Shown here in pieces: positions 5,991 through 6,331 of a stretch of 6,331 nucleotides of DNA. The translations under genes and the position numbers were made by a program. The stretch covers positions 1 to 6,331 of the forward strand of contig JAEUJK010000593.1 of NCBI GenBank assembly GCA_016794735.1, read 5' to 3'. Position 1 is the first letter of the stretch; the number at the start of each line of letters is the position of its first letter. The notes under the pieces were generated by a model. The model had not been told where the DNA came from, searched no databases, and worked only from the letters and a program-made list of their open reading frames with translations. Source of the stretch: Gemmatimonadota bacterium (lineage in GTDB: Bacteria; Gemmatimonadota; Gemmatimonadetes; Gemmatimonadales; Gemmatimonadaceae).

Positions 5991-6331
5991 TTGAGCGTCT
6001 TTTTCCTGAGAGGGCCCCTGGGAGCAGCGACGACACCGACCACGACCCCGCGTGGGCTGAGGAGCGACACCGAGGTGATCGCCCGGGCGCGACGTGCGCT
6101 GGCCGGCGGACCGTTGGATGACGCGGCGCTGCTCGGCCAGGTGTTGAGCTTGCCTGGGGCTCCGCCGCTTGTGGCGGCGCGCATCGCCGAGTCGCTGTTT
6201 GGTCGCCACGAGTGGTTTGTTCGGCTGGAAGGGGGGCGCTGGGAATTGCGCGAGGAGGCGCCAGCGCCCGAGCAGGCGACGATGCTGACCGACGTGAGCT
6301 TCGCGGTCGTCGACGTGGAGACGACCGGTGG
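5991..6331 (+). CDS. DEDDh 3'-5' exonuclease (DnaQ/PolC-epsilon-like), 5' part only
   Basis: The frame is open from 5904 to the window end and carries the exonuclease motif Exo I, FAVVDVETTG, with the metal-binding pair D108 and E110 (counted from the TTG at 5991). Such nucleases proofread for DNA polymerase III or act in repair; some are fused to GIY-YIG or other domains. About 100 residues precede the nuclease. Residues about 29-88 look like helices followed by a beta hairpin (WFVRLEGGRWEL), which resembles a small winged-helix domain; that is inference. The start is uncertain: TTG 5991 has a GAG six bases ahead, GTG 6075 would begin at VIARARRAL, and ATG 6282 would leave a bare nuclease. 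It is divergent from rex, with 107 bases between the chosen starts. The rest of the catalytic residues lie beyond the window. Confidence 0.75.
   Translation, partial: MSVFFLRGPLGAATTPTTTPRGLRSDTEVIARARRALAGGPLDDAALLGQVLSLPGAPPLVAARIAESLFGRHEWFVRLEGGRWELREEAPAPEQATMLTDVSFAVVDVETTG

Noticed and set aside
5884..6036. Longer Rex starting at the ATG at 6036 or the GTG at 5913
   Set aside because: The 6036 start lies upstream of the candidate promoter and adds a basic tail not seen in Rex. The 5913 start lies within the operator. GTG 5883 gives the normal length with the operator just upstream.

Overview
The window is a gene-dense, very GC-rich stretch of bacterial chromosome. It holds mostly core genes with short or overlapping junctions, plus a three-gene partner-switching signalling module. 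GC-rich codon use, GTG and TTG starts, a short-form phosphotransacetylase after coaD, and an NADH-sensing Rex repressor beside a DnaQ-type exonuclease with an N-terminal extension best suggest a Gemmatimonadota-like bacterium. That assignment is inference from gene content and style. No rRNA, tRNA, mobile element or CRISPR array was seen.

Layout, left to right. (1) Bases 2-358 are the 3' part of rsmD (16S rRNA m2G966 methyltransferase). (2) Bases 359-494 are a spacer dominated by eleven perfect tandem copies of the heptamer GTCTGCC, ending 14 bases before the coaD start. (3) coaD (495-980) and pta (984-1961) are 3 bases apart, pairing the penultimate step of CoA synthesis with acetyl-CoA/acetyl-phosphate interconversion. 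(4) Bases 1990-4455 hold a STAS anti-sigma antagonist (RsbV type), a GHKL anti-sigma kinase (RsbW type) and a GAF-SpoIIE phosphatase (RsbU/RsbP type). The kinase stop and the phosphatase start overlap by 4 bases. The junction between STAS and kinase carries a C-rich tract (G-quadruplex motif on the other strand) and a short GC hairpin. (5) rsmA/ksgA (4475-5260) follows on the same strand. (6) rex (5257-5883) lies on the minus strand and meets rsmA tail to tail, with interlocking stop codons. A perfect Rex-type operator sits just upstream of its start. (7) Divergent from rex, bases 5991-6331 begin a DEDDh (DnaQ/PolC-like) exonuclease cut off by the window end.

How the genes may work together. 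In the partner switch, the kinase would phosphorylate the STAS protein on Ser56, and the phosphatase, gated by its GAF domain and an unrecognised N-terminal region, would remove that phosphate. Free STAS protein would then capture the kinase and release its client. No sigma factor is encoded here, so the output is unknown. Rex probably represses its own gene when NADH/NAD+ is low and is released when NADH rises. No Rex-like operator was seen in front of pta or coaD.
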